A stretch of DNA of 59,796 bases from Aureobasidium sp. EXF-3400 (lineage: Eukaryota; Ascomycota; Dothideomycetes; Dothideales; Saccotheciaceae). The stretch spans positions 1 through 59,796 of the forward strand of contig SWBL01000319.1 of NCBI GenBank assembly GCA_024195585.1, written 5' to 3'. The notes beneath the pieces were generated by a model that ran no database searches, was not told the origin of the DNA, and saw only the letters and a program-made list of their open reading frames with translations. Shown here piece by piece: positions 35,073 through 46,555 of the stretch; position 1 is the first letter of the stretch, and each line of letters starts with the position of its first letter. Position numbers and translations under genes: made by a program.

Positions 35073-36853
35073 CTACAACGCATTACCAGTGTCTATGTGT
35101 AGCTTCTCTTTCTCTTTCTCCTTTTCTGTTTGCTTTCCTTTCTCCGTCTCCTTCTCCGTCTCCTTCTCCTCGAAAGGGTGCTCCATGAAAACGGAAACTC
35201 TACCAGGATGAACTGCCGAAGCATCTGAGTCTAGGCGATGTTGGAGAGAGCCACCCCCAAGTGAGTCGCTGTATCGATTGTGAGTTGCTTCGAGTCCTCG
35301 ACCAGGGAACACTGCCGATATGGGACTATCAAGGGGCGAGTCGAGAGGTGAGATATCGTTCTTGTTCGTTTCAGACTCTAGTGGTTGGTCAAAGGTGATA
35401 CGGCGTGGCTCAGCATTGAGGAAGTCTTCAGAGTCTCTGCGTTTTCTGCCACCACGGAGTAGTTCGTACCAGGCCACGAGCGTGCTCCAACGCATGAGCA
35501 GGGCAAAGGTGTTGAGGCCAGTCAACTGCAGAGAAGTGGTTAGTGTCATTATCAACTATCGGTGGGATCAGCAAGACTTACAGCACAAATGATCAAACAC
35601 GCAGAAACGGCAGCCTCTGTGATACCAAGCTGCTTGGCTAATGGCAAGCATTTATTCTTGTCTTGTGTGATGACAAGACAAGCAGCCCAGCCTGCGATTT
35701 CCTTTGCGCGGAAGCCGCGAGCTTTGTCTCTTGCCAATGATGTGTTAAGTGCCACAAAGACACCCGAGAGCATAGCAACAACCGCAGTGGCTCCCATACA
35801 CAAGAGAATGTTACGCCACTGCAGAATGAAGACTCTGCGCACTCGAATCCAAGCTTGTTGACGAGTGGCTTTCCAGGGTCTATCCCAATTGCTCGTGGCT
35901 GCACTGGTTGGCAGTTCGCTCGAGGTGCCTGTGGCGCGTGTTGGCGACGATGGAGTGGTCTTCCAGAGATTCATCAAATAGATGTAAAGGCAATAGAAAC
36001 TCGTCGCTATTTGCAAGACGAAGGCCAGACTGGCGAAAGCGATCATCCAGCCAAAGTAAGTCGTGAAGGTGTGCTTGTCGTTGGGAAGGCAGACGATTGC
36101 CAGACGGTACGAAACACCGGTGTACTTCATGCAGACCGCAGTGAGGATTGTAGGTATACCCCAGCAGAAGATTTGAGAGGCTACTAGGAACAGTTGGGTA
36201 TCCGATCTATTCCAGCATACTCTTAGATGTGTCCAGAGTGAGCGCGATAACACCCAACAGACGGATGCCATACCTCCCCACAGGAGTAGTGCTCCAGAGA
36301 AGGCGCATGACAAGTCTGAATACATATCGTTGGGTGTGATAGCATCATAGCACATGGAAGGTTTAGATCCTAGTGGGATGATTATGGCCAACTAGATCGA
36401 ATGTTAGCCTCTAGATGATCGGCATTGAATATTAGCTGAACACATACTTGCAGAAGGACGTTGGAGACTATGAGGCCCACACTGAGATAGTGACGATGAC
36501 TCTTCTCAGGAGCCAAAATTGCGTAGGTTAAGAGCAGAAATACACTGCTGATCAGACTGACAACACTGAGCCATTCGGCTGCTAGCTCATGTGTGGGAAA
36601 CTCTTGAAGAAAACGACGTCAGCTCGGTCATAAACAGTCTTCAGAGGAGATCTACTCACCATCAGAGTATACCAGTTCTGTTAATGGACAAGGCAAGCAG
36701 CACTCGTCGCTACAGAAACGACCTGCTATGTCTGAGCGTTCATTAGTGTAGATCCCTGTAGGCATCCTAATCCCTAGACATACATCCACCTCCAGAGGTA
36801 TAATTGTCTCTACTGAGGAACGGTAGTGGGCATGAGGTTCCTGAAAATGACAT
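35073..36853 (-). CDS. Seven-transmembrane receptor, fungal GPCR
   Basis: Five exons (36853-36784, 36725-36660, 36602-36448, 36391-35582, 35525-35073) give 517 residues. The short extracellular start has a cysteine cluster (RFCSDECCLPCP), then seven hydrophobic segments: about 55-75, 85-105, ALLLWGGMASVCW, LFLVASQIFCWGIPTIL, YFGWMIAFASLAFVL, ILLCMGATAVVAML and SACLIICALTGLNTFALL. The loop between helices 5 and 6 is long and polar. The cytosolic tail ends in a Lys/Glu repeat (KETEKETEKGKQTEKEKEKE). The CCLPCP motif and layout match an uncharacterised fungal receptor class related to the frizzled/cAMP-receptor group; ligand unknown. The ATG at 36853 is the first that reads into the cysteine cluster. 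Confidence 0.82.
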
Positions 36854-37313
36854 ATTGCCCGCCATTTTTGTCGGTTTCTGTGGTGCGGTGATGATATTTG
36901 ATTTGATTTGTGGCGTTGAAGGCTAGAGGAAGTGTTGTAGTTGGGACTTGGATCTCGTCAATGAGAACAAAGACCCGAAACCGGCGATCTGTTTGGATTA
37001 GCTCGTCATCAGAATAGGGACGACTACCATGTCTTTGTACGAAAACGCCGGCAAGCCCAGGCTGGCTGGACTTAGAGGAGGAATGCAGCAACGCGGAATG
37101 CACTTCCTGCCACCCACTTCACTATTCAGGAACCATGTGGAAATGTTGATCAGCCATTCATAGAAACAAAACGTTCAGACACCTTTGGTCTAATTTTGGG
37201 TATTCCTTGTCAACTAATTTTGCCTTCGCCATGCGTGTCGGGTAATAACGCCTGCGCTCCAAGAACTCCTTGAAAATCCACATCCTCATTATACCATGCA
37301 TTCATCCAACGCC
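36854..37313. other. Intergenic between receptor and RSC7-like genes
   Basis: 460 bp. The minus strand is open from 37103 into the receptor leader in another frame but has no ATG at its beginning; I treat it as receptor leader or promoter. The RSC7-like 3' UTR also lies here. Confidence 0.4.
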
Positions 37314-38968
37314 TCAAACAGGAAAGCCATTGAAACCGATGCGCAGCTTACCCCGCGCGCCATCAGTATGTTCGTCGTGCCATTTGGACTTCCATGAGAG
37401 CTCGGCGTTTCTTGCTTCTGCAAAAGCTGCTCGGCATTCTTCTGGAAGCTCGTCTAAGACATCTTGTGGGATCGTTGAGAGGCCATTGGTTGAAAGATCA
37501 TCGGCATCGCCATCTGGACCAGGCACACCCAAGTTTGCTCTAGGTGCGCTCTCAAAGTGGGTGTCGGTGACGAGATAGTTCCTCGCGATAAGATCGGGAA
37601 GGGGTTGGAAGGTGGCAGATTCTCCATTGGAAGGGTAGTTCTCATCATCGGGTACAACAGGCTCCCACTTAACGTGAGTCGGCTGCATGATTTTGGGATA
37701 GAACATGAGGTTAGTGTTGATGTCGTAGACGCCATTGAGGTTGGAGCGGCGTGCGGCGGTGAGAGTGGTATTGAAGCGACTAGACTCGATTAGCAGGAGC
37801 TAGATGAATGTAAGCGAGGTGATATGATACCTTGCCTCTCTGGCGTGTTCAAATTGCCAGTTGCCAGTAGTGATGTTGGTCTTTCTCTTTCCCGGAGCAG
37901 GCTTGCCTGGCTGGAGAGGAACGCTAGGAGCATTGTTGTGGTAGACCTGACTGGCACCATGCCAAGCAACATACTGATTCTTGTTGTATGCTTCACCTGG
38001 AGCAGGCAGACGGTCGTGAGGGTCAGCTAGTTCACCTTCAATGTCGCCTCTCTCCTTGACTGCCTGTACTTGGTAGTCGTCAATGATCTTGCGGCCTCCG
38101 ACGACGATGCGGGCACCAAACTCGCGGAAAACAGAGCGGGCAGTAACCACTCCGATTGCGCGACCTTTGTACGAGTGTGGGATGATATCGCGAGAGATCA
38201 AGTCTTTCTTTTCCTCCTCGCCGATGATGATCTTGTAGAGCTGCAGGTGCTTTGTGAAGAAGAGATAGCTGTCGCGGAAACCAGTGCATCGAGCGGGTTC
38301 GGTTGACAACATGTAGAGCCTGTCGCCGCGTCCTAGGATGGTGAAGACGCGTACACGGTAGTCGCGACCACCTTGCAAGTGGCCGTCTTTGTTGACCTTG
38401 GTCTCTCCCTGGGGATCCTCTGGAAGGGCAATCTCGTCGTCGACAACGTCCATCATGTTTCCTTCCTTGTCGATGGGCACCCGTGTAGCATGCGAAGGCC
38501 CTCCTTTCGGTCTGCCTCTGAAGCCACCGCGCGTTCCTCCGATACCTGACGGGCGTCCTCTCTTTCTACGTGGAGTTCCAGATTCAGAGCCATTGCCAGT
38601 ACCAGGTTCCGGAGTGTCCCAGTCTGGGCGGGGACGTGTTGGAGGGCGGCCTCTGCCTCGTTTGCGTGGGATTGTTTGGACAACTGGTGGACTGCTGCGA
38701 TCGCGGCCGTCTTGATCTTCATCTACGTCTTCTTGTTCGCCGTCATCATCGTCGGCGCCGTCTTGCTCGACATGGTCGTCGTCTTGGTCGTCTTCGTCTT
38801 GGACAATTGGATCTGGCATGTCTTCATCTGATACATCGGCTTTGACAGCAGGAGTGGAATTTCCTGACTCATAGTCAGTATGGATGCGCGCAATTTTGAT
38901 GGCGAGCTGTATGTACTTGCTGACAAGCGCAGCCTTGGGCCGCCTTCTCTGCCCTTTCCTCGTGGCAT
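37314..38968 (-). CDS. NPL6: Chromatin-remodelling subunit RSC7/NPL6 family
   Basis: Subunit of RSC/SWI-SNF-type nucleosome remodellers in the nucleus. Three exons (38968-38917, 38863-37831, 37779-37314) encode 516 residues. The basic start MPRGKGREGG is followed by an acidic Asp/Glu tract and two AT-hook-like stretches (RKRGRGRPPTRP and RKRGRPSGIGG). The conserved core reads YRVRVFTILGRGDRLYMLSTEPARC in two parts, then YKGRAIGVVTARSVF and FGARIVVGGRKIIDDY, diagnostic of Rsc7/Swp82. The C-terminus KLRIGFNGFPV is also typical. Exon 1 (17 codons) was placed by phase and by the ATG 777 bp from SCH9, with which it shares a divergent promoter. Confidence 0.92.
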
Positions 38969-39745
38969 GATTCCGACGTGAACGATGTTTGTGTCCTGAT
39001 CGCGCGCGTCCAAGCTGCCTCTTTCTGTTCGACTTCGAGGGTCCTCGGCTTTCTCGGCAACTCCCGCTCCGAGAGTAGTTGATCTTATCTAGTGACCATC
39101 TAGGTAATTTATCAACTATCCCATCTACTAGTTTTCAATTATGCATCTCTTGACAGTCGAAGAGTTTCATTTTGTCAAGTATAGTCAGACGGTGTCTATG
39201 CTAGGGATTGTAGATCATACGATTATGGGTGCTGGAGTCACAACGTTATCTGCTCTGCTGGCTATCCCTTCTTTCTAGCCCTATACAGCTGAGCTATGTT
39301 CCTAATGGCACATCTACCTGTGAAGAACGCACAAGACCTATTTGTTGTACCAGAACAGAAGTGATCGTACAAGTGTTTACTTTTTGCAACCGCATTCGTC
39401 TTCCCTTGCTTGACGAGAAGTTGGTGATGCTCATCTGCTTCGGGACGTCTCAGCCAAGCGTTTTCGATCTGCGGCCAGTCGCCGAGGGCCAGGGCGACTT
39501 TGGGGGGCAGATGATCCATGATTTATGATCTAGACAGCCCGCACATGATGAGGCTGTGGGAGGCGGCGAGGCTTGCACCGATAGTGCTTTTCCTGTCGCT
39601 TGCCGTGCTCCTTGATTCTTCAGCTCTGCAACACTACATACAACACGATTTAGGATAGGCTGCTGGGAATAAGAAACACCAGCTATCGAGTCCTGACGAG
39701 CTTGAGCGTTGGACTTGAAGTTTCCCCGCTAACGCCATCAATGAC
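38969..39745. other. Divergent promoter region RSC7-like / SCH9
   Basis: 777 bp between two outward-facing genes. The 39070-39250 part is AT-richer. No recognisable additional gene or RNA. An ATG at 39741 lies five bases before the chosen SCH9 start in another frame. Confidence 0.45.
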
Positions 39746-42700
39746 ATGGCTCGCCCAGACGCTTCATTTCTTACGCCGGGTTTCAGCACCATCTCATCCT
39801 CTAATTATTCTCCTCATCAATCTTTGCTTGCACGCTCTGAATCGTCATCAATCCTGGCTGTAAATCGTAGCAGCAATCTCAATCCGTCGGGCCCCTCTGA
39901 TAGGATTCAGCAACCCGACCGACCAAAGAGAAAGCACTCGCCGTCCTTCTCGTCCAGCAAGCAAGATTCGCTGAGAAGACCACGTCCTCCGCCCTTGTCA
40001 TCAAAGTCTAGCAGCTTGATACCCACCGTCTTCATCGAGCCTGCTCCTGCCGACCCTTGGTCAACGAGATCTCTGACAATGTCTTCACCTGCGAACAACC
40101 ATCCTCAACAGTCCCCCGCTGCGGATTTGTTGCGTCAGGCAATGATGCAAAAGTAAGCTTGCTCCGCTTCTTTCCCTCGTGCTTTTGATATTTTTGCCCT
40201 CCTCCTCGGCCATTCCCACCGGCTCCGCTGCACGATTATTCAATCGGATACCGCCGCCATACTGCAGCTTCCCGAATGGTCGCTACAGTATCCAATGGAC
40301 ATGGACCGCTTCTAGAAGCTCAGGATCATGCGGAGATTGATTGATAAATTCTTCTCCCGCGCTGGCATCTGCAGCAACAGTGAGCGTCGGCCAGCTCGGC
40401 CAGCAAAAAAAGCTGTCGTCATTCGGGCCGAAATTTCCACGGCGAATCGCAGCACCTGCGCAGTTAGATCCATCCAACAAAACACTGCGCGACTCTCCTT
40501 CCAGGACCGTGATTGTTTTGGCTGGCGATTCTGTTGCTTGCCCTCCTTGTCAATTTTACACGCCTTCAAAGTGCTCGACTCGTTTCAGAAACTTGGCCAT
40601 GCCCGACGCTAATCTTCTTCGTCCCACTAGTACTCGAGCACCGGACGAAGATTCCGATCATGTTGGCTCGGGCGCATCAACACCTCCCGGTGGTGTCTCA
40701 ACGCCCGTGCCAGACTTCATGGATAAACGTCAACCCGGTTTGGCCCATGCCTACTTTGCCCAGGTTTGTCATTCTTTTCGTGCTCCCTTCACATTATCCA
40801 CACATCCTGCCTGCCCCTCGTCGCTCTCCCGCAACGTCACCCATGGCCGAAATATGAACATGGACCCCTCCTCTACTTCCCCCGCTGGTGCCCCTCCACC
40901 CACCGCACCCAGCTCGCCCAAGCACTCTTCTGTTAGCAGTCAAGGGCCGCCACTACTTCCGCACGAGCAACCCGACAGCGCCCTGCCTTCATATCCAACT
41001 CCGCCTCTGTCATCGGCTTCCTCTCTTCACGGCCCACAGGTCGATGAAGAAGGGTCCGCAGAGGTGCACACCTCGACTGAGAAAAATACGTCGGCAGGAC
41101 CAGCGCGGCTCCGTAGTTCCACACTGCCTTCAAGCACCATAGACACTGTCGTTTCCAGACCGCATGTTTCAGCACACATTTCTAGCCCTGCTGCTCAACC
41201 ATCCGATATTCCTGATTCTTTAAATGCTTCTCTCGCCTCATCGTCCGAGCTTGAGCCACTGGATAGCGAGAATAAAGAGCTAACACAAGACACAAAGAGT
41301 ACTCCCCCTCGAACCCCACGAGCCCTGTCACGTAACGAGACGGCCGCTGCTGTCGATGATGCCCCCGCTCCCACAGTCCCTCAGATCGCCAAGATCGAGA
41401 AGAGCAGTCGATCCAGCTCCAACCAATCCACCAGCCAGCCTACTGTCGGTACAACCAAAGGCCAACTTTCAGTCAACATCGTACAGGGAAGAGGTCTCAA
41501 GCCTAGCACCGCCCCTTATGTCGTCTGCATTTATCAACTGAATGAAGACATTTCTGGCGGCGCTGAATTGGATGCCACGGGAACCAAGACACAAGAACAA
41601 GATGGCAACCAGCATGAAAATCTGGCCAAGGGAGTTGCTATGAGAAGAATGGGTAGCGACTCAGGAAAAGCAATGAGCATTCCTGGGCTCGGCAGCCGCC
41701 AAACCAGTCAGACAGATATCTCTAAGCTCAAGGATGCTGCTTCGGACCAACTCGTTACTGAGCCGTTGTGGAACCACGAGGCCGTCTTGTACGTTGTCAA
41801 TCATGCATCCTCACTCACCTCGGGCTAACAAAGTTGCAGTGATGTTGTTGGTGATCAATCTGAACTCGACATTTCTGTGTACGACAAGAAGAACCAAGAA
41901 GCCTTCATTGGACACGTCCGCTTCAGCCCTAACCTTGAGAATTACGACACTCCCCACGAAGCCTGGTTCAAATTGAGGCCCAGAGAAGGTGAAACCGACA
42001 CCGTTTCCGGTGAGATCCAGCTCAGATTCAGCTTCCAGAAGACCGACAAAAAGGCCTACGGACCAGAGGACTTTGAAATCCTGAGACTTATTGGCAAGGG
42101 TACTTTTGGACAAGTCTTCCAGGTTCGCAAGAAGGATACACAGAGAATTTACGCCATGAAGGTGCTCTCGAAGAAGGTCATCATTCAGAAGAAGGAGATT
42201 GCGCACACCATCGGCGAGCGTAATATTCTCGTGCGCACAGCCACCGCCGAATCACCGTTCATTGTCGGCTTGAAGTTCTCTTTCCAAACTCCTGCCGATC
42301 TTTACCTGGTTACCGACTACATGTCAGGAGGAGAACTTTTCTGGCATCTTCAGAGAGAGGGACGCTTCCACGAAGGTCGTGCCAAGTTCTACATTGCTGA
42401 GCTGATCCTGGCTTTGAGACACCTCCATCAGCACGACATTGTTTACCGCGATCTGAAGCCCGAGAACATCCTGCTGGACGCCAACGGCCATATCGCTCTT
42501 TGCGACTTCGGTCTATCCAAGGCCAACCTCTCCAAGGGAGATACCACAAACACTTTTTGTGGTACCACGGAATATCTTGCACCCGAGGTCCTTCTAGACG
42601 AGGCAGGTTACACCAAGATGGTCGATTTCTGGTCGCTGGGTGTCTTGGTCTTTGAGATGTGCTGCGGTTGGTCGCCCTTCTATGCCGAGGACACTCAGCA

Positions 42701-43274
42701 GATGTACAAAAACATTGCGTTCGGTAAGGTTCGCTTCCCTAGAGACGCTCTATCGACAGAAGGACGCAACTTTGTCAAGGGCTTGCTGAACCGTAACCCA
42801 AACCACCGTCTTGGAGCCAAGGCGGATGCTGATGAGCTCATGGCTCATGCCTTCTTCGCTGATGTCGACTGGGATGCTCTCGGTCGCAAAGCGCTTGTTC
42901 CACCTTTCAAGCCCAAGCTCAAGGGCGAGTTGGACGTGAGCAACTTCGATCCGGAGTTCACCAACGCCCTGTCGAGTGGCAACTCGTCATCTCTCAACGC
43001 TCGTGCGGCAGCTCTGGCCAGCGGAGTCAACCCGGCTAGCACACCTCTCAGTCCTACACTACAAACGGCGTTCAAGGGTTTCACATTTGTTGACGAGAGC
43101 ACCCTCGACAAACAGTTTGGCAACGATTCGTCTTACGTCCAGCAATCACAACCAGAGCCGCAAGAGGACAACGATGAATTGAGAAAGACCTCGAGTAAGG
43201 GTGAGCGCATGAGTGGTGTGGTCAACTCGTCAAACGAGCCCCAGGGTATTTTCAACGACGGTATGGACGAATAA
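39746..43274 (+). CDS. SCH9: AGC protein kinase SCH9 (C2 plus kinase)
   Basis: TORC1-regulated, S6K/Akt-like kinase controlling growth, ribosome output and stress. My preferred model has three exons: 39746-40152, 40589-41788 and 41840-43274 (1013 residues). The first intron is 436 nt, long for this window but phase-correct. If exon 1 is wrong, the ATG at 40599 gives 874 residues. A C2-like domain (GQLSVNIVQGRGLK, PYVVCIYQL, WNHEAVLFDVV) precedes the kinase: GKGTFG loop, AMK lysine (643), YRDLKPEN (738-745), DFG (758-760), T-loop Thr774 in TNTFCGT, and hydrophobic-motif Thr in KGFTFVDES. Positions refer to the long model. The disordered N-terminus is Ser/Pro-rich. Confidence 0.9.
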
Positions 43275-43861
43275 GGTCACCATATTGAACCACGACGATA
43301 CTCAAAACTCTCAAACTCAACCGCTGGGGAGCGCATCCACCTTCGAACCTCCATTCGTGTCGACATAGTTTTGGGGCATGTTTCTGAACGGTGTTTTTAT
43401 GTTGGTTGATTGTACGGAACACGGAACAGATAGGTGCTGACGGTCCCTTTTGGCTTTTGGGCTTTTTTCTTCTCCTTTTTTTCATTTGCAGATGGGTACG
43501 AGGATTGCTTTGTTTTCATCCTGACCAAGTACAATTGCAACCAGCTCGGTGTGGAAATCGTATGCTTTAGTTGCATTGGGAGGAGTTATGAAGAAGACGT
43601 TTGTATATATTGGCAAGAATGTTATTCGTGCCTACACCACCCATTGTAAATCTGTCAAGTAGCCTTCCATCATGCGTTTTCCCGATAGTATATGAACATC
43701 GGGTTGAGATACATCCAAGGAGAGCCGAGCAAAGACTGCATCTCGATGGATACCACTCTGTCTCTCTAAACCATTGTGCATTTTGATAGTACACGTGTGG
43801 CGTACCTTTGCACACGGGGATGTTCTATGTGAATGATAATGTTGTGTGCCTGAGGATCTCA
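43275..43861. other. Convergent intergenic region after SCH9
   Basis: 587 bp holding the SCH9 3' UTR (T-rich at 43441-43490). A CACGTG occurs at 43795-43800. Nothing else is recognised. Confidence 0.4.
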
Positions 43862-44671
43862 TCATGACCTGAGATCATCGTTGAGGATCTTGAATGCACC
43901 GCGGGCGTTGGTGTACTTTGGGTTCTTGTTGATTTGGACAACCGCCAGAAATACTGGCCAGCAGAGTACAATGCGGCGAAGATCGTTTGTGTTTGCACAA
44001 CCTAGGTAAGGTCTCGGACTTTTTGCTGTTTGATCTTCTGGTGAGGTGTTCACTTGAATTGAAGTGAGGATAGATGGTTGATGAAGCATTGGATCTAGAA
44101 CAGGGTCGCCCCAGTCGCTGCGCGGGAGACCCTGCTCATCAAGTGACGGTACCTTTGGCTTGGTATTGCACCCTTCACTGAACTCAAGAGGTGTCGGTCG
44201 AGTACTAAAGTGCACTTTGGAATGCTCAATAATGGATTGGACGGTATCTCAGTGGTGTAGGAGTATCTGATGCCGGTTGGTGTTGATTGTGTTTTTTTTT
44301 TGCTGTAAAGCCTCATGGCTGCACTGATGAAAAGACTGTGACACACGAACACGAAAAACACATTAGGGCAGTGAACAGTCCTTCCTTCGAGATTTACTGG
44401 ATAACGGTCTTACCAGACAGCATGTACACGAGCAGTAAACAAATATCGATGCCATAGAAGGTACATACGGTTGGGATGGTGATGATAGTGGTGTGATCGT
44501 AGCGGTGCTGATCTCGAGCTTACCGGCTTGACCAAACATCACAACATTGATCCCGATGCAGCACACGGTACATACCAGAGCAGCAATTGGAAACGCATCG
44601 ACTGTCTGTATATAGCGAGATAGAATATAAAAAAACTCGAGGACCATAATAGCAGAGACCATTGTTCCCAA
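43862..44671 (-). CDS. Possible small membrane-protein gene, exons unresolved
   Basis: Two adjacent hydrophobic stretches are readable on the minus strand: MVSAIMVLEFFYILSRY followed by FPIAALVCTVCCIGINVVMF (about 44660-44525), and in another frame YGIDICLLLVYMLS (about 44453-44410). Downstream, 44215-43862 reads as a polar tail of ~117 residues ending KYTNARGAFKILNDDLRS. GTAAG-type donors at about 44522 and 44411 suggest introns joining these parts, but I could not close one consistent frame. I do not recognise the family. It could also be a degraded gene. The coordinates are an outer guess. Confidence 0.35.
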
Positions 44672-44969
44672 GAACCAAAGAACCGGGCAGTAGTGCGCCG
44701 ATCAGTTCCCTACCGCGGCAACCAAGCATGACGTTGGTCGTACCTGCCTCTCCACACCTGCGTCGCGCTGGCGGACCTCTCTGACCAACCTCACTTCCTC
44801 GACATTCGCAACCCATACAAACGCGTCGTTTTCTCCCTTCATTGTACTTTTTCGGAATCGCTCAACTTACGCGATCGCATTGGTATTCTACACGAAGCCT
44901 TCTGCTCTCATCAATTACCTCGACACATCCCACACTCTTCCTCTCATCGCATACCCTCGCGTCGTAACT

Positions 44970-45826
44970 ATGAGCGACAAGGAAATCAAAGAAGGAGACC
45001 AGGGTAAGTCACTTGTTCAGACCCTTGTGCGCGAAACTCGTGCAGCTTGCAATCCTGCGATCCAATGACGCGCGGTCACCTACGCGACAACGTCTGTCTC
45101 ATCGAGGTGTCGAGTCATGTTGGCGCGTCAAGATATAGAGTTCGCATCTGTATTCGACTCAATGCTGACTAGGAGATATCAGTCTCGTGGCAATGGTCTG
45201 GCAGCCGTCCCGGAGGCACCGTCTCTGAGATTGCCAAGGATGGCGAGCTCGCAATCGAGACCAAGAACGGCAACACAGTCAAGAAGAATGCCGACCCCGA
45301 AGATCCTGCTGTCAAGATATCTCGCTCGGGCAACGACGTAGTGAAGAGAGCTCATGAGCTGGACGTCGAAGAAGCGGGAGATAAGCACAAGGAAGACAAG
45401 GGTGACGAGAAGACAGTGACCAAGGATGACAAGAAAGAGGACGAGAAGACCGAGGAGAAAGACGGTGAGAAGGAGGATGACAAGGACGACAAGAAGGAAG
45501 AGGACAAGGAAGAAGAGAAGAAGGAGTCGAACAAGGGCGACAAGAAGAAGGCGTCAACCAAAGCCAACGCGAAGAAGGACGGCGGTAAAGCAAAGACAGG
45601 CGAAAAGCGCGAAGCCAAGGCCGACGAGCAAGAGGACGAAGAGCCCTCGAAGAAGCAGCAGAAGACCGAGGATGCCGGCGAGGAGAATGGCGACAAGAAG
45701 AAGCGCGGACGACCCGCCAAGAACGGAAACGAGACATCATCGTCGTCCAAGCCCAAGAAGGAGCCCAAGAAGGCAGCAACCGAGTCGGGAGAGCCCAGAC
45801 GCTCGACCAGACTCAACTCATCTTAG
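44970..45826 (+). CDS. Tudor-like (Hva1/DUF2945-type) protein with KEKE and AT-hook tail
   Basis: Two exons, 44970-45003 and 45183-45826, joined by a 179-nt intron, encode 225 residues. The first ~60 residues hold a small SH3/Tudor-like fold (VSWQWSGSRPGGTVSEI, then ELAIETKNGNTVKK and DPAVKI), which I associate with the DUF2945 (hypervirulence-associated TUDOR) family. A very long alternating Lys/Glu/Asp region follows, then the AT-hook-like KKRGRPAKN and a basic Ser-rich end RRSTRLNSS. The layout suggests a nuclear, chromatin- or histone-associated protein; that is inference. The acceptor at 45182 was chosen because it alone restores DQVSWQW. Confidence 0.82.
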
Positions 45827-45899
45827 CTGATGGCAGACTGGGGACAGAAGGAGGAGGACGGAGAGGAATTGGTATTGGTTGATAGTTCTTGTATGGGAA

Positions 45900-46307
45900 T
45901 CACTTAGGAGTGCCGACCCTGGCGTGAATTTCATGGAGGATGGCCTCCTTCTTCTCTCTCATGTGAGTCTTGCGATGTTCCCAGTAAAAGTAAGTGATGA
46001 TGGGAGCAGTGACAACCAAGCCGCCCAACAGGGCCACATAGAAAGCGCCACTGTAGCCATTTTGCATCTTGGGTAGAGCTCGCTGCTGAGGACTGGGAAC
46101 GACTTGTGGTGAGGCCATAGGTCTAGGTTGAGTGGTGGGTGCAGCGACAGGAGCGACAGAAGCAGGAGCTGTGTGGGTAGGTGGGGGCGACGAGGGCGAA
46201 GAGGATGGCGATATGTTTGGCTGGTCGGCCATGAAGCGGCGGGCAGCAGTCGCCTGCCTGACCAGAGGAGAGAAACGCGGCACGATTCGAGCACGAGAGG
46301 CCAGCAT
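45900..46307 (-). CDS. Small single-pass protein, probably mitochondrial
   Basis: Single-exon frame of 135 residues from the ATG at 46307. The N-terminus (MLASRARIVPRFSPLVRQAT, then AARRFM) is a strong mitochondrial-type presequence: many Arg, no acid. A Pro/Ser/Ala-rich linker leads to one hydrophobic helix (FYVALLGGLVVTAPIITYFYW, about 90-110), then a charged tail HRKTHMREKKEAILHEIHARV. The arrangement suggests an inner-membrane protein with a matrix or intermembrane-space tail. The family is not recognised. The frame is open further upstream, with an ATG pair at 46403-46398, but the presequence favours 46307. Divergent from the PRP4 gene across 248 bp. Confidence 0.75.
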   Translation of the reverse strand: MLASRARIVPRFSPLVRQATAARRFMADQPNISPSSSPSSPPPTHTAPASVAPVAAPTTQPRPMASPQVVPSPQQRALPKMQNGYSGAFYVALLGGLVVTAPIITYFYWEHRKTHMREKKEAILHEIHARVGTPK

Positions 46308-46555
46308 GTTGAATAGGTCAACTTTAGAGGGCGGTAGAGACGGACGAGTGGGTGAAGGCGTGGATGAGTGAGTGGAAACAAAAAGTTGACCAGTTCGCAT
46401 CATGGCTATCAAAGAGCACGGACCTCTGACGAGCGAGGGTGTAGCAGACTTGCCATAGATGCGCCTGCCTGTTCTACCCTGCACCTGCCTCCTCTCTCTT
46501 GCGCACCTGCCTGCTCTTCAAACAAACCATCACGCTTCGCACCAAGCGACCCGGC

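Noticed and set aside
36810..37103. 98-codon minus-strand frame upstream of the receptor
   Set aside because: It begins at GTG, ends inside the receptor's first exon in another frame, and has no motif; treated as leader or promoter.
45352..45816. Ser/Phe-rich minus-strand frame opposite the KEKE region
   Set aside because: Pure antisense of AAG/GAG repeats; no motif, and the plus-strand gene explains the sequence.
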